The notes beneath the pieces are model-generated. The model made no database searches. It saw only the letters and a program-made list of their open reading frames with translations, and was not told the origin of the DNA. 64,000 nt of DNA. It comes from Lytechinus variegatus. Its lineage: Eukaryota; Echinodermata; Echinoidea; Temnopleuroida; Toxopneustidae. The translations under genes were made by a program, and so were the position numbers. The stretch lies in the NCBI RefSeq assembly GCF_018143015.1, contig NC_054740.1:14122640-14186639 (forward strand), read 5' to 3'. How positions within the stretch are numbered: the stretch's first letter is position 1; each line of letters starts with the position of its first letter. This document shows positions 23,114 through 34,890 of the stretch, piece by piece.

Positions 23114-24300
23114 TGGATGGAGAAAAGTTCTTCGACCAAGGAGTGCTGGTATACTTCGGCACAGACGTAAGATGAGCATAATTATTGGACAACAAAATAA
23201 TGTATCCAGCCTTCCCTCCCCAAACAAACAAAAAGTGGTCAAAATCGACTAAATTCTGGTACATTCGAACAAATAATTTTGTTGCCTTTTACCGGTCACT
23301 TTTAAGTGTTGATAACTGTTGATAACGCTTAGAAATTCAAGCGCAGTAATTCAGAAATTCAATAATAATAAGTAGTAATATGATATAAATGATTTTTGTA
23401 ATAATTATGATAATGAGAAGTATAAAGATGATTAAAATAACCATAAATTCAATTATGATTAATGTATGATAATCATAATTAATAGTCATAAACGAATATG
23501 CAATACTTCAAAGAGCTGTTTTGCTTTTCATTCGATTTGATGCTTGTTTATTTTAAATCGACCGAATTTAAAAGAGGGTAGAATGGAATTCCTCTTTAAA
23601 CGAGATCGTGTTGTCAATCTCCAGCCATGAGTGTTTTAAAGCACCATCTCCCATAAGCAATGTATGAGCATCTCATGACAAAATAATGCGAAAATGGGCC
23701 ACGGTCCAGATTACCACACAATAAATCACGATAAATCGTGCCGTTTGAAAGGACTCCATCATGGTCACTCATTTTTTATTGCCTCTGCAATATTTTATTA
23801 ATAGTATTCTAAATGAGGTAATGTTTCAGGTGCACCGCCTTTATTAAAACACAAAATGGGTAATCATCAGACGACCTCGTATATAAGACATGATTAAAAT
23901 CATTATGAGAGCTTCCCATGTAATTTATTTCTTCATTTGGATTCAGTAATATGGTTTTATTTTTTTGTTTTTCAAAACATATATACTCAATTATTATCCG
24001 GTGATGCATATATTTTGTGTGTGTCAATAATACCCATTTACACCTTTAAGTTCATTAGTTTTTGTTTCTCATTATGTTGAATCCAATAAAAAAGAATAAT
24101 GAAATCAATATTGCACTGATTATTTTTATGGAATGGCGTGAGCATTTTCATGATTATAGTTTATGATGGAGGCACTGAAGTCTCATACGAAGGGTCAAGG
24201 TTTGATATTTTGTAAGAACTTGCAGTCGCACTAAAGGGATGTACACCCATGGGTGGTGGGCTGCTTCCCCGCCCTTCCCCAAACCTAAAAAAGGGGGAAA
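23114..24300. other. No recognised feature
   Basis: AT-rich, with a 23340-23500 stretch of AATAAT/ATGATAAT words. Nothing coding. Confidence 0.5.
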
Positions 24301-24401
24301 AATCATTTAACTTAATAATGATAATAATTGTAACAACAAACAATAATAGCAATAACGATAATAATTATGATATAAATAATGATGATGATGATGATGATAA
24401 C

Positions 24402-24443
<42 letters not shown>

Positions 24444-24656
24444 TATTATTACTATAACAATAACAATACCTTAATTACCCAGGGTAGCCACATCGGTTAG
24501 GAAACTGTTCTATAAGCCTGCCCTGCATAACACAATAATGTTATCATTACCTTTCTCATGCTGAGCGCCTAGCAAGAAGACAGAAGGTCCCAAGTTTGGT
24601 ATGAATCGGCCGAGGATCGAACCCATGACCTAACGTTCATGGGCCACCATGCCGGG
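24301..24656 (-). mobile_element. tRNA-derived SINE with expanded (ATT/ATC)n tail
   Basis: Minus strand: head near 24655 (GGCATGGTGGCCCATGAACG), box B CATGGGTTCGATCCTCGG, then CCGATTCATACCAAAC, GCTAGGCGCTCAGCATG and GGCTACCCTGGGTAATTAAG. The tail (24301-24475) is ATT/ATC repeat. The 3' wording matches L2-type mobilised SINEs. Confidence 0.75.
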
Positions 24657-25344
24657 TAATGTATATCGATTTTTCTTCAGTAAATTATCGTTTTTAAGAT
24701 TTAAGTTAGATTTTACACACCTGATTTATTACATCTTACTCAGTAATGGAAAAAATACAGGTTTTCCAGCTTGCCCACTTCGCTCATTAGCAATATTCCA
24801 AAATAATTCACCCAAACCGAATACGGCCCCCTCTTATGACCCTCTCTGTTCATTCGCATTTCCTTGGATAATACATTGAAAATGCTATGTGGATGTTTCA
24901 AGTAAATTTGCAATTTTATTTTCAGTCTTGGAACTGTTTTGATATCTTGTTATCACAATACAGACCCTCGTTAAATAAGGGTGACTGATGATGAAACGGC
25001 GAAGAGGTCGGAAAACGAGGTACTTTGTTTTGTGGTATGTATTTTCAGCACGTAGGCAAGTACATGTAGGCTGGGTTGAATAAGATGTCGAAAATATGCT
25101 TTTTAGTAAATGAGCGGTATTCTTTGAAGAAGAAAAGCATTGCTTGTAGGAGAAGAACATCGTGGTTTCTTTTCTCTCTTTCCTTCTATCTCTCTCCCTC
25201 TCTCACTCTTTCTATTTCTCTGTCTCTTTCTGTATCTCTTTTCCATCCCCTTATTTTCGTTTTGATGTCTGCCCCAAGAAGAGAAAACTTAAGCAAGCAT
25301 AATGATGATTTTCTTGACATTACTCTGGCCTGTTCGTACTTTAT
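24657..25344. other. No recognised gene
   Basis: Contains a CT-rich stretch (25165-25245). No domain in any frame. Confidence 0.5.
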
Positions 25345-25666
25345 TATACATGTTTTATGAATTATAACAAAAAAAAATTGACAATATTCATCAAATTGCA
25401 ATAGATTAAAACAATGACAAATCCACATTTTCAGAGAGGAATCAAACTTGGTTTCACTTCATAATAAGAAAAAAATGAAATATGTTATATGTAATACATA
25501 TCAGAGAGACATAGTGAGTGGATGATGGCATCAGTCCCCTCATTCCGTAATTGGTCCATGGCAGAATAAAGCGAAAACTTAAATACATCCACTTTTGAGG
25601 AAGATTGTATCCTTACATTTTTTATTGTATTATCTTTTTATTCCAAATGGGTAAACTTGCCCTTAA
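25345..25666. mobile_element. Half copy of the 18.6-kb foldback family
   Basis: ACAAATCCACATTTTCAGAG, GAGTGGATGATGGCATCAGT, TCCTCATT-like and AAACTTGCCCTTAA follow the right half of the 18604-19229 element in order. The left half is missing; its TTAA end is shared with the next element. Confidence 0.6.
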
Positions 25667-26265
25667 AAGGGGTACTCTAGGTTGAAAATAATGGGATTTG
25701 AACAGATAAAAAAATCAGACAAACAAAAAACTAAAAATTTGATCGAAATCAGACAAAGAATAAGTTTATATGAGTTTAAAGATTTGCATCATTTTGTGTG
25801 AAACAGTCCTATCTATGCATGTCTTCATAAAAGATTTAGTGACCACAATGCACTGAAGATTTCATATCCCCACTAATTTTGCTCGTTTGTATATTATTAC
25901 ATGAAAATATGTTTGTTCATTTGTTTTCCTCCACGAACTAAAACAATGGGACTGACAACTGGCTTAATGCGTTAGATATTGATTACTGCAACTTATTCTA
26001 ATATAAAAAAGAATCACAAAAAAATGATAATGTTTTCATGTAATAACATTAGAAAAGGGAAAGTGGGGATGTGACACCATCCGTCAACTCAGTGAATATT
26101 CATGATTACATGCATATAGCGGTTTTCACAAATATTGCTAAACTTCAGAATTCAAGAACTTCGGTACTTGCTATCAGATTTTTATAATATTTGCAAAATT
26201 TCACCCGATGAATTTTCCTCTATTTAATTAGATAAAACTCTTTTCAGCCCGGAGCACCTCTTTAA
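25663..26265. mobile_element. TTAA-flanked foldback element
   Basis: Left TTAAAAGGGGTACTC, right GAGCACCTCTTTAA. The halves mirror (CATGAAAATATGTTTG / TGATAATGTTTTCATGTAAT). TTAA at both ends suits piggyBac- or Kolobok-type transposition. Non-coding. Confidence 0.7.
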
Positions 26266-27584
26266 ACAGCACATTGACACCGGTCATAACCAGTTTTGTT
26301 TTGTATTTTGTTCACTCTGGAAGCGATGCTCGTTCCCTGACCTCAATATGATTATAATTCCACCAACCAAAATGAACAAAAACTGATAATGCATTATTTA
26401 TATTCTATCCTGACCCGATATACTTTAGAAAATTAGTGGTATTTTTTCATGGGAGGTGTATATTCTCGACCCAGGTGTGCAATATAAACTGGACAATATT
26501 GTGGTTTTTTTTCATTTTATAGTTCATTTGGAGTGTATTCGACGAATCATAATCACCAGCCCCCACCCATTCTATTGTGAATAACAACGCCCCTGAGATA
26601 AATAAAACACTTTCTTTAGGGGGAGAACCTGAAATACCATAAACATTGACAATGATTTCCAACGGGCTAATTATTAATTTGAAAAAAAATCGTTGTTTAG
26701 TGATATTCTCTTTATTTTCATAATTCTTATAGAATTTATGGGGAACACCGTATCATTTAATAGGGTAAAAGGGAAATTGACCCTAAATAAGAGTTTGTTG
26801 TAAAAATATATAGCAAAAATGAAATCAAAATATCAATTGGTGAAGGTATAAAGAAAATCCATCTTAAGATTGAGGAAGTAATTAGAATTTTAAGTATTGG
26901 ATTTGTTACGTCATAAACGAGCAGCTGCCCCATATGTTATGTAGTATAAAATGCATAGATTTCAATTGTTTTAATGGTTCGTGGTGACTTGTTTTCTCTG
27001 TAGGAACAGGTGTGAAATGATTTGTCTATTTGACATACTGAAGTACAGTAAAAACCATTATAAATTTTCTGAGAAAATGGCATTTCATTATTTGTTTGAT
27101 ATTTTTACCATACGATGTGTAGGAAAGCTGCTCGCATGTGGCGCCATGAACCAAATATTTAAACTTCTCATCAATTTTTTTTTGGAATTCTTTGATGGAT
27201 TTTTCTCAAACCTTCGGCAATATTTTTCATCAAATTTTCTACTATTTTTACAATAAACTTTCTGTCAGTGTGAACTTCCGCTGACAACTATCAATGTATA
27301 ATTTCCCCTCTCCTAATGCTCATTTTGTTGACAATTCGATATGTCATCACTTACAAAAGACCAGAAACATATAAATAGCTCGATGAATTGTCATGACAAG
27401 TTTGAAATGCATTGTTCCATGCAGGCGTATATCATGCAGGACAAGCTATATAGGTTTAGGGAATTGCCCCTTTTCTAAACGGATCTTCATATATATATTT
27501 ATATTCTTTTATGTCAAATGATTCTGTATATTATTAGGTTGAAAATTATATTTTTCTAAAATGGAAGAAAATAAATGATTGCAA
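26266..27584. other. No recognised feature
   Basis: AT-rich DNA with no supported gene, RNA or element ends. Confidence 0.5.
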
Positions 27585-27720
27585 ATGAATGAGTGAAAGA
27601 AAGAATGAATGAATGAGTGAAAGAAAGAAAGAATGAATGAATGAGTGAATACAATAAATGACTGTCTGACTGACTGACTGACTGACTAACTGAATGAATG
27701 GATGAATGAATAATATCTAA
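27585..27720. repeat. GAAT/GAAA/GACT tetranucleotide repeat
   Basis: Imperfect AATG and GAAA units, then about five GACT units (27662-27689). Frames here are repeat translations. Confidence 0.9.
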
Positions 27721-28806
27721 AGTGAAACTAGTTCCTTTTCTCAAAAGATACAATGAAAATGAAAATGTAATGAGAAACATAAATCATCATCTTCTCCACG
27801 AATTGACGGTATTTATGAAAGGAAATGGCGGAAAATACAGAAAATGGAAGAGGGTTATCATATTCGGACAGTTGACCATCTGATGTATTTTTTCAATACC
27901 TTCAAGAGAAGGTGGTGATGGTTGCATATATAACGCATCCTTCCTTCAAAAGGACCGACGCTTTTAGACTAATGAAAAATGCATTTCATCATTTGAGCAC
28001 TATAATGACGCGTGGTCGGACAAGTCAATTTTGGAAGTCACGCATTTTTGCCGAGATATCATCTGACAATACGAACGTTTTTTTTTCTTAAGAACAAAGT
28101 GATATAGTAATGCCTGTTTGGCAAATTGAAAGAGAAAGGTTTCTTTCCCCTTAAATCATTATTATAGTAAGCTGAGATTAGTTATTTTCTTATGAATGGC
28201 AATAGTATCCGTTTTCTCCAAGTTTTTAATCTCTATCTCTTTCTTCCTTCGCCTCCTCCTCCTTTCTCCCCATCCCATTTCTTTACCCCTCTTCCCCGCA
28301 TTTTACTCCTCTCTTCCCCAATTTGGAACTGAGTATCTTCAAAGGTATATCAGCAAAATAAAATCGGAACGAAGCAGATTTTGAAACAGCTTGATAATTT
28401 TCACATGGGCCTATTGCATGTAAAGCATATACCCTAACAAAAAATAATATGTACATGTATATGGAAATATGGACCTGAATACAGTTTGAATCATTTGTTC
28501 CGTTATTACACTGTATATTGTCTTTTTTGTCCCCATCCTCCCCCCCCCCCCCCCCCCTCTCTACAACGTAAAGATGCATTCCAGAGAATACTTTATGATA
28601 ATGATTACACATCTACTTTAGATAGTAGCATTTGATAATCTGTTTGCCGTTAATATTTTATTATTTACTATATCAATATTTCGGTGTTGTGTGTTTGTTC
28701 TAGGGGTATTGTCATTCTCATAGTACTGGTCCATTACCAAATTGACTCTCTGGTCAACTTCGATAACACCTTTTTATTAAGTGCCGACCAGATGTCAACT
28801 CACTCC
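27721..28806. other. No recognised gene
   Basis: CT-rich at 28230-28320 and a C-run of about 17 at 28541. No coding pattern. Confidence 0.5.
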
Positions 28807-29378
28807 TTAAAGGGGAGTCCAGCCTTGGCCATAATTTTTTGTGTTGGTTAGGAGAAAAATAGATTAAACAGAATGGTGAAAGTTTAAAAGAAATCGGACA
28901 AGCAATAAGAAAGTTATAGCTGAGCTAAAATTGAGATCATTAATAGTATGTAGATTTCAAATTGGCAACTGGGTAAGTAAATTATGACGACGGGCAAAGA
29001 GAACTTTCCCATAGGCCATGTATTTTATTATCAGGGATTTGTGGTTTTCATCTAAGTACCCATTCCCCTAGGGCAGTAATCCAAATATAACCTAGGTAGT
29101 ATATTGTTTTATGTTCCCATGAAAGAAAAATATAATTTGAAATAAGACTTTTGGGGGAAAATGACATTTTAGCCAAAATATGTACTGGAGTATATAGAAG
29201 AGTATAGTCCTTGCCTTACATCACTATGACATCCCTTATGTGGCCAATTTGAAGTCTCCATGGGTATAGTGATTACCAATATATACATCTTAAAAAACAC
29301 AACTTTCTTGTTTCTTGTCCAATATTGTTCAAACTTTCACCTATCAACTTGTCTGATTTTTTCTGGATTCCCCTTTAA
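28807..29378. mobile_element. TTAA-flanked foldback element
   Basis: Left TTAAAGGGGAGTCCAGCC, right TCTGGATTCCCCTTTAA; TTAA flanks both ends. Halves mirror for about 100 bp (AAGTTTAAAAGAAATCGGAC / ...CAAACTTTCACCTATC). Non-coding. Confidence 0.8.
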
Positions 29379-29710
29379 ATGAATATTTGACTGTCTAGTG
29401 GAAAGCCCCTCAAAAATGGAATTTGCAATGGAATTAGAATAGAAATGTAAAGACTAAGTGGAGAAAAGATTTCGTACGTATCTTTGTAATGATCATTGAA
29501 TAAAATATAGATGCAACTGTGGTTTCATACAAGTAGTAATATTCTTGTTCATGGACTTAAAACAGCCGAGTTATTTCGGGGAAGTATAAACATATAGATC
29601 CGTATGGCATTATCAGAAAAAGTGGAATCAAACAATTATGTTTATATATCCCTTTTTTTCTTTATTTGATTTACTCGTTCGTCGCTCGTGACTTTTACAC
29701 ACTTGTTAGC

Positions 29711-29954
29711 TACACGGCAAAAACTGGGCGTGTTAACACTGAACAGGAAATGCGGATTTACATCCCATCAGTCATATACACCAGTGTTAAATTTATAGTC
29801 AAAGCATTTGGGTGTTATAATAACTCTTTGTTTGTAACTGTAACACTCTTTGGTGTTATGTTCAAACTCTAGGGTGCAATTTTAACACTTCAGTGTGTGA
29901 TCCTCTAAGAACACCAATTGGTGTCGGTTTTAGCACCCCAGTTTTTATAGTGTA
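29711..29954. mobile_element. Miniature TIR element, GGTGTTA family
   Basis: Ends TACACGGCAAAAACTGGGCG and (complement) TACACTATAAAAACTGGGGT. Interior rich in GTGTTA/TAACAC words; ordered like 37044-37283 (ACACTCTTTGGTGTTATGTT, CTAGGGTGCAATTTTAACAC). Confidence 0.8.
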
Positions 29955-30152
29955 AAGGCTGATTCTCGTGTTGGGTTCCGAAAGAGGTCGAAAAATGAGA
30001 TGATATATAAATCACAGCTTTTATTCAATGATTTTTTTACTTCTTCTTTTTTTTTAATTGACAATTATGCTTTCAGTCAGATGCCCAGGTTACAGTTAAC
30101 CTAAACCAAAATAATAATAATAATGATAACAACAACAACAACAATAATAATA

Positions 30153-30442
30153 ATAGAAAGATTAAATGAGAACAAAGTTTGAAATTTAATATTTATTTTA
30201 TGAGTAATTCGGAGGGAGAGATTACAGGAGAGATCCCGCCCGCGCATGCGCAGTCATCATTCAAAGCATCAAATATGACTCCTGATAAAACAGCAAGAAA
30301 GATTAAACTAAGATGAGAACAAGTTAGAACTAATTTTGCCTTAGAGTAATGGGAGGGAGCGGAGGGCCTGTAATCTCTCCCTCCGAATTACTCATAAAAT
30401 AAATATTAAATTTCAAACTTTGTTCTCATTTAATCTTTCTAT
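30153..30442. repeat. Perfect foldback at the DIRS-like element's 3' side
   Basis: Arms of about 75 bp (30153-30229 and 30366-30442) are exact reverse complements around a 135-bp spacer. The spacer starts with a block (GATCCCGCCCGCGCATGCGC) also found inverted at the element's far end near 35040-35062. The arms end exactly where the element's terminal repeat begins. Confidence 0.85.
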
Positions 30443-30555
30443 TTTATTTCGTAATTCTCCTGGAGAAATTACAGGAGATTTCAAAGCTCAGGAGGCATAT
30501 TTGATACCAAAATTACACCAAGTCACAACCCTGGTGTGCACAAAACATAATACCT

Positions 30556-31542
30556 CTATACAACCGAGGATGAGGCACTGCCTAACAAGGAGGCTGAGAA
30601 GTCACTTTTCTGATCCAAAGCCTTATGGTAGAACTGTTGAAAGGTTTTCTCACTAGACCATCCAGCCTGTCTGAGAATAGCAGCGATGGGAACTTCTGAC
30701 CTCTCAGCTGCTGACACCGACGCAGCCCTCGTTGAGTGCGCCTTGTAGATATCAGTGTCTACCCCAGCTGCAGCTAGAGTTACTCGTATCCATCTGGAGA
30801 TGGTTTGTTTACTTATCCTCCCATGAGGCTTCTGATAGCTGATAAAAAGGAATTTTTCTGATCCCCTCAAACGTTCTGTTCTTCGAATATAATGTTTTAG
30901 ATAATGAAGTACACACAGTCGTTTATCTAGAGGGTAAGCTTCCAACGTCATATCTCCGGTGATATGTCCTGGTCTGTCTTGTTTTAGTAGTTGACCAAAC
31001 CAAAACGTAGCTCCACTATCTTTAAGAGTCATTTGCTCAATGTTTAACTGATGAAGCGACTGCACCCGCTGCGCTGAGGTTAGTGCCAAGAGGGTGACAA
31101 GTTTCAGGCTCAAAAGCTTGAGGCTAAGGGTTTTCGCAGGTGCTAGCTTCCTTAAATGGTTCAACACCAATTTAACGTCCCAGATATGAGTGTACCTGGG
31201 TTTGGGTGGTCGAAGTTGAAAGGTTCCTTTCATAAAACGGTGCACTAAAGGATGAGTTCCCACCGTAAAAGGACCATCTAAAACTAAAAATGTAGATAAA
31301 GCACTTCTTGCAGTGTTCAAGGTACTATAACCAGCTCCATGTTCAAACAAACTTGTAAGGAACTCCAATAAATTTTCTACTGATGATTGAACATAATTCC
31401 AACCTTTGTCCAAACAAAATTTTTTCCATTTTCTTATGTAGATACAGTATTGATTTTTAGTAGAGTCTCTCCATGAAGACATTATGATCTCCGTAGTCTT
31501 TTTATTCAGTCTCTTGAAAGGTTTCCGGAGATCCTGCAACAT
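30556..31542 (-). CDS. DIRS-like element: tyrosine recombinase
   Basis: Phage-integrase-fold recombinase of 328 residues that DIRS elements use in place of a DDE integrase. An N-terminal SAM-like core-binding region (about 20-110) precedes the catalytic domain, with an Arg in LTSAQRVQSLH, the H-x-x-R box in KAHSTRAASVSAA and the terminal Tyr in FQQFYHKAL. Confidence 0.92.
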   Translation of the reverse strand: MLQDLRKPFKRLNKKTTEIIMSSWRDSTKNQYCIYIRKWKKFCLDKGWNYVQSSVENLLEFLTSLFEHGAGYSTLNTARSALSTFLVLDGPFTVGTHPLVHRFMKGTFQLRPPKPRYTHIWDVKLVLNHLRKLAPAKTLSLKLLSLKLVTLLALTSAQRVQSLHQLNIEQMTLKDSGATFWFGQLLKQDRPGHITGDMTLEAYPLDKRLCVLHYLKHYIRRTERLRGSEKFLFISYQKPHGRISKQTISRWIRVTLAAAGVDTDIYKAHSTRAASVSAAERSEVPIAAILRQAGWSSEKTFQQFYHKALDQKSDFSASLLGSASSSVV

Positions 31543-32390
31543 AATAGATCAATGCGATCCCAAAAGGGGTGAGTGACATTTGAGAAAGGTAGAGTTAGTA
31601 ACCCTTTTCTCCTCTTAATTTCTACAGGTTTCCCTACTGTCATAATGTGGAGCAAGGGAAACCAAGTCTGTGAGGGCCAATTTGGGACAACTAGTAAGCC
31701 CGTAGCTTTGTCATTCAGAATTTTCTGCAAGCAACTTGGTATGAGACAGAATGGTGGGAAGGCATAAAAATTCAACTTGGCCCAGTTTAGGGAGAATGCA
31801 TCAACCGAGAATGCACTAGGATCAGGTAGCCAAGAGACATACCTTGGCAATTGATTATTCAGTCGAGATGCAAATAAGTCAATATCTGGGGAGCCAAAGT
31901 AATGAGTAATTTGGTTAAAAGCTTGCTTATCCAGTGTCCACTCTGTCCTATCATTGAATTTCCGAGACAGCTTGTCAGCTTCTACGTTTAGCTTGCCTGG
32001 AATGTAGGAAATAGACAGCCAAATATTTCTCTCTAAACACCATTTCCAGATTGTATTTGCAATTTCATTGCAACTGCATGATCTAGTACCCCCCATATGC
32101 TGGAGATAGGTAACTGCAGTTACATTATCTATGCGTAGTAGGATATGGACATTTTTCATAGATGTACAAAAGGACTTTAGTCCGAGAAAGGCTGCCAGTA
32201 ACTCAAGATAATTAATCTCATTATTCTTAGCCTTGACAAGCTCCTCGGCATTCCATCGCCCACCTGTGCTAGAATTTAGCTCCATACACTTAGCTCCCCA
32301 TCCCGAACCACTTGCATCGGAGTACAACTCCAGGTCCGGTTCTTTCTCAGAATAGACGAGTATACAATGTGCAGGTTTGCTATCCACCAT
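31506..32390 (-). CDS. DIRS-like element: RNase H region
   Basis: RNase H-like fold with SDASGSGWGA, a central ELLAAFLGL helix and RIDNVTAVTYL. A downstream block with DIDLFASRLNNQLPRYVSW is a segment characteristic of DIRS-type RT/RNase H polyproteins. Overlaps the recombinase frame at its end. Confidence 0.9.
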   Translation of the reverse strand: MVDSKPAHCILVYSEKEPDLELYSDASGSGWGAKCMELNSSTGGRWNAEELVKAKNNEINYLELLAAFLGLKSFCTSMKNVHILLRIDNVTAVTYLQHMGGTRSCSCNEIANTIWKWCLERNIWLSISYIPGKLNVEADKLSRKFNDRTEWTLDKQAFNQITHYFGSPDIDLFASRLNNQLPRYVSWLPDPSAFSVDAFSLNWAKLNFYAFPPFCLIPSCLQKILNDKATGLLVVPNWPSQTWFPLLHIMTVGKPVEIKRRKGLLTLPFSNVTHPFWDRIDLLCCRISGNLSRD

Positions 32391-33622
32391 TCAAGATCGT
32401 ACCGAGCTGCCTGCGAAAGTTGCATGGGCCTATCAAAATGACCTTTGTTAATTTTCAGTGCTACAATTTTGTCTGATTCTAAAGCCCGATAGAAAAGCGG
32501 ACCATATTGGACAGCAGGGAATGTTGCTACAATTTTCCCAATTGTTCTGGAGACTGCTCTAATACTAGGCAAGTTAGTTTGGAGGAGGTCTGAGCAACAC
32601 TTTTTAACTTCATTTACCTTGTCAGAAGGAAGTGTAATGGACATATTCACTGAATTAAGTACAAATCCAAGGAAGGTAAGTTCCTGTAATGGTTTGAGTA
32701 CCGACTTATCAGGGTGAATAACAAACCCAAGCTGTGATAAAAGGCTAACCGTAGCATCAATTGCCTTGTGTACTTTGGCCTTATTGTTACCAATAATGAT
32801 GGTGTCATCAAGGTAACCCACTAAGATGTGATTTGCTTGGTGCAGTGTGGCGAACACTGGTTTCAAAATTTTGGTAAAGAGCCGTGGTGCAGTACTCAAA
32901 CCATTTGGTAAACAAGTGAATTGAAAAAGAGTGTCTTGCCAAATAAATCTTAAGTACTTTCTATCTGAAGGGTGAACTGGGACCGAAAAATAAGCATCCC
33001 GGAGGTCCACTGAGGCAAGAAAACAATTTTCTGACATTAATTGTGTTGCTGTATGTATGCTATCCATCTTAAAATGCTGATAGCTCATATACTTGTTCAG
33101 GTCAGAAAGATCCAGAATAACTCTTAGCCCACCATTTTTCTTGGGCCGAGTAAAAATGTTGGACACAAACTCTCCCTTCTCATGGGAGCACTGTTCAATC
33201 ACCCTTTTCTCAAGTAAATGTATAATTTCTTGATTGATTTTAATTACTTCAGCTGTCCTGATGTGAAAACAGCGTGGGGGTAGTGAACGGTATGGTTTAA
33301 TAGATACATTTTCAAATTCTAATTTATACCCTTCAACAGCTGATAAGATAACGTGATCAGAAGTAATCTTTCTCCAATTGTTTACAAAATGCCTCAGTCG
33401 GCCACCAATAGGAAACTTTGAATAATCATTAAGTAAACTCACCTCTTCAGCAGAAGTAGTTACTTTGTTTTCTTCCAAGGTGCACCCTGCTTTGGGGGAA
33501 AGGGGCTGTGGGAAGGCATTCTGCTCTGCGAGCCTGGGTTCTGCCACTGGTCTTGACCCTTGTTCTTGCGTCTTTTCCACTGGGGCTGCCCTAAAAAAGG
33601 ACCCTCTGGGTTGCCTGACCAC
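32276..33622 (-). CDS. DIRS-like element: reverse transcriptase
   Basis: Reverse transcriptase of the DIRS type: fingers with RPKKNGGLRVILDLSDLN, palm with LASVDLRDAYFSVPVHP, and the YLDD box in LVGYLDDTIIIGN. It overlaps the gag-like frame upstream and the RNase H frame downstream. Confidence 0.92.
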   Translation of the reverse strand: MVRQPRGSFFRAAPVEKTQEQGSRPVAEPRLAEQNAFPQPLSPKAGCTLEENKVTTSAEEVSLLNDYSKFPIGGRLRHFVNNWRKITSDHVILSAVEGYKLEFENVSIKPYRSLPPRCFHIRTAEVIKINQEIIHLLEKRVIEQCSHEKGEFVSNIFTRPKKNGGLRVILDLSDLNKYMSYQHFKMDSIHTATQLMSENCFLASVDLRDAYFSVPVHPSDRKYLRFIWQDTLFQFTCLPNGLSTAPRLFTKILKPVFATLHQANHILVGYLDDTIIIGNNKAKVHKAIDATVSLLSQLGFVIHPDKSVLKPLQELTFLGFVLNSVNMSITLPSDKVNEVKKCCSDLLQTNLPSIRAVSRTIGKIVATFPAVQYGPLFYRALESDKIVALKINKGHFDRPMQLSQAARYDLEWWIANLHIVYSSILRKNRTWSCTPMQVVRDGELSVWS

Positions 33623-34890
33623 AAATCATGTTGGGCTGATTGCGCCCATCCCAATTCACGGGTACTGGTTTTATTCCTGGCATATGGGTGATATGAGTGA
33701 GTCTTGAATTGCTTGTCCTTTAATTGACCTCTCATCATCCCTGCAGCTGCCTTTTGTTGCTCACTCAGGTCTTTCACTTGCTTAGCAAGATCATCTCCAA
33801 ACAAGAACTTGCCCACTTGGGAAGATTTGCACAATGGTGTAAACTTCATATTCATATCAGGTCTGATAAGACGTTTCCTAGTGCAATTTAGCTCAAAATT
33901 GGCATTGCTGAGCAAAGCGAGGCAATCTTGTTGAGCTTCAGAAATATTCCCCGGGTCTAAAGATTGCAAAAATGCTGTCAAACCTCTGGTTAGTGAACGT
34001 TGAATTTTTTGTAGTTGCAGGTCTCTTTGTCTAGTTACTTGTTTTAGTTTGTCCCAAATGGGACCATTAACTCTTGGCACATCGACCAAGAGGCAATTGG
34101 TGGGTGGGGGGTATTTTCCCAAAGACTCCTCAAGAGCCTTTTCACCCAACTTGTTGGAGAGTAAATACGATGCAGACATCGCTAGATTATCATCAATTGC
34201 TTGTCCCATCTCTTGGGGCTGGGCAAACTTAGCGGCTAATGCCGGAATGCTTGGGCCTTGGCCCACATCACATTCACCTTCCCCACTCTCGAAATCTGGA
34301 GCTTGTGAATAGTCATCACTGACATTGGTCACATGGACCTGACCTGCGTGAAACTGAGAATTCTGATCATCATAGCCATAATTACTATCATCGTAAAAAG
34401 ACTCGGCCTCAGAAGGGGCACTATCTTGATAACGGGTGGCCTGATTCTCAAGTGCTTTAGTCAAAAGCGATTCCAATTTAGTAAGTCTCTCCTCGAACTC
34501 AGAGTTTGAAGTTGAGGGGGATGGTTTATTCTTTTTTGGCTTGGCTTTTGATGATGGTGCCATATCGGTTCCTAAGCCCGAAGAGCCTGGCAGAGATTTA
34601 ATATCTCCTTTGTCTTTATGTTTCTTGACAATTTTATTGGGCTTGGCTTTCAATAGTGCCATATCGGTACCTATGCCCGAAGAGCCCGACGGAGATTTGA
34701 TATCTCCTTTATCGTGCGAAGCTGGTTGCTGGCTCGCGGAACGGGTCCCTGCCCCCGGCTTCGCCGGCGTCTGGCCCGGTGGAGAAACCGCACTCCGCTG
34801 CGACTGAGTCGCCGGCGGGCTGGTATCCACATTCAAGAGATCACGATTCATGATCTGATTTCCGACAGGAAGTACTCCAACTCGGAACAA
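33460..34890 (-). CDS. DIRS-like element: gag-like protein
   Basis: A 476-residue frame at the 5' end of the element. It is Pro/Ser/Lys-rich at the start, with two similar blocks (GDIKSPSGSSGIGTD and GDIKSLPGSSGLGTD), a coiled-coil-like stretch (EFEERLTKLESLLTKALENQ) and a basic, Gln-rich C-terminus. Its position ahead of the reverse transcriptase and its composition match the gag-like protein of DIRS elements; sequence similarity alone is too loose to prove it. Confidence 0.7.
   Translation of the reverse strand: MFRVGVLPVGNQIMNRDLLNVDTSPPATQSQRSAVSPPGQTPAKPGAGTRSASQQPASHDKGDIKSPSGSSGIGTDMALLKAKPNKIVKKHKDKGDIKSLPGSSGLGTDMAPSSKAKPKKNKPSPSTSNSEFEERLTKLESLLTKALENQATRYQDSAPSEAESFYDDSNYGYDDQNSQFHAGQVHVTNVSDDYSQAPDFESGEGECDVGQGPSIPALAAKFAQPQEMGQAIDDNLAMSASYLLSNKLGEKALEESLGKYPPPTNCLLVDVPRVNGPIWDKLKQVTRQRDLQLQKIQRSLTRGLTAFLQSLDPGNISEAQQDCLALLSNANFELNCTRKRLIRPDMNMKFTPLCKSSQVGKFLFGDDLAKQVKDLSEQQKAAAGMMRGQLKDKQFKTHSYHPYARNKTSTRELGWAQSAQHDLWSGNPEGPFLGQPQWKRRKNKGQDQWQNPGSQSRMPSHSPFPPKQGAPWKKTK

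Noticed and set aside
24249-24500. Asn/Asp-rich open frame
   Set aside because: It translates the ATT/ATC tail of a SINE.
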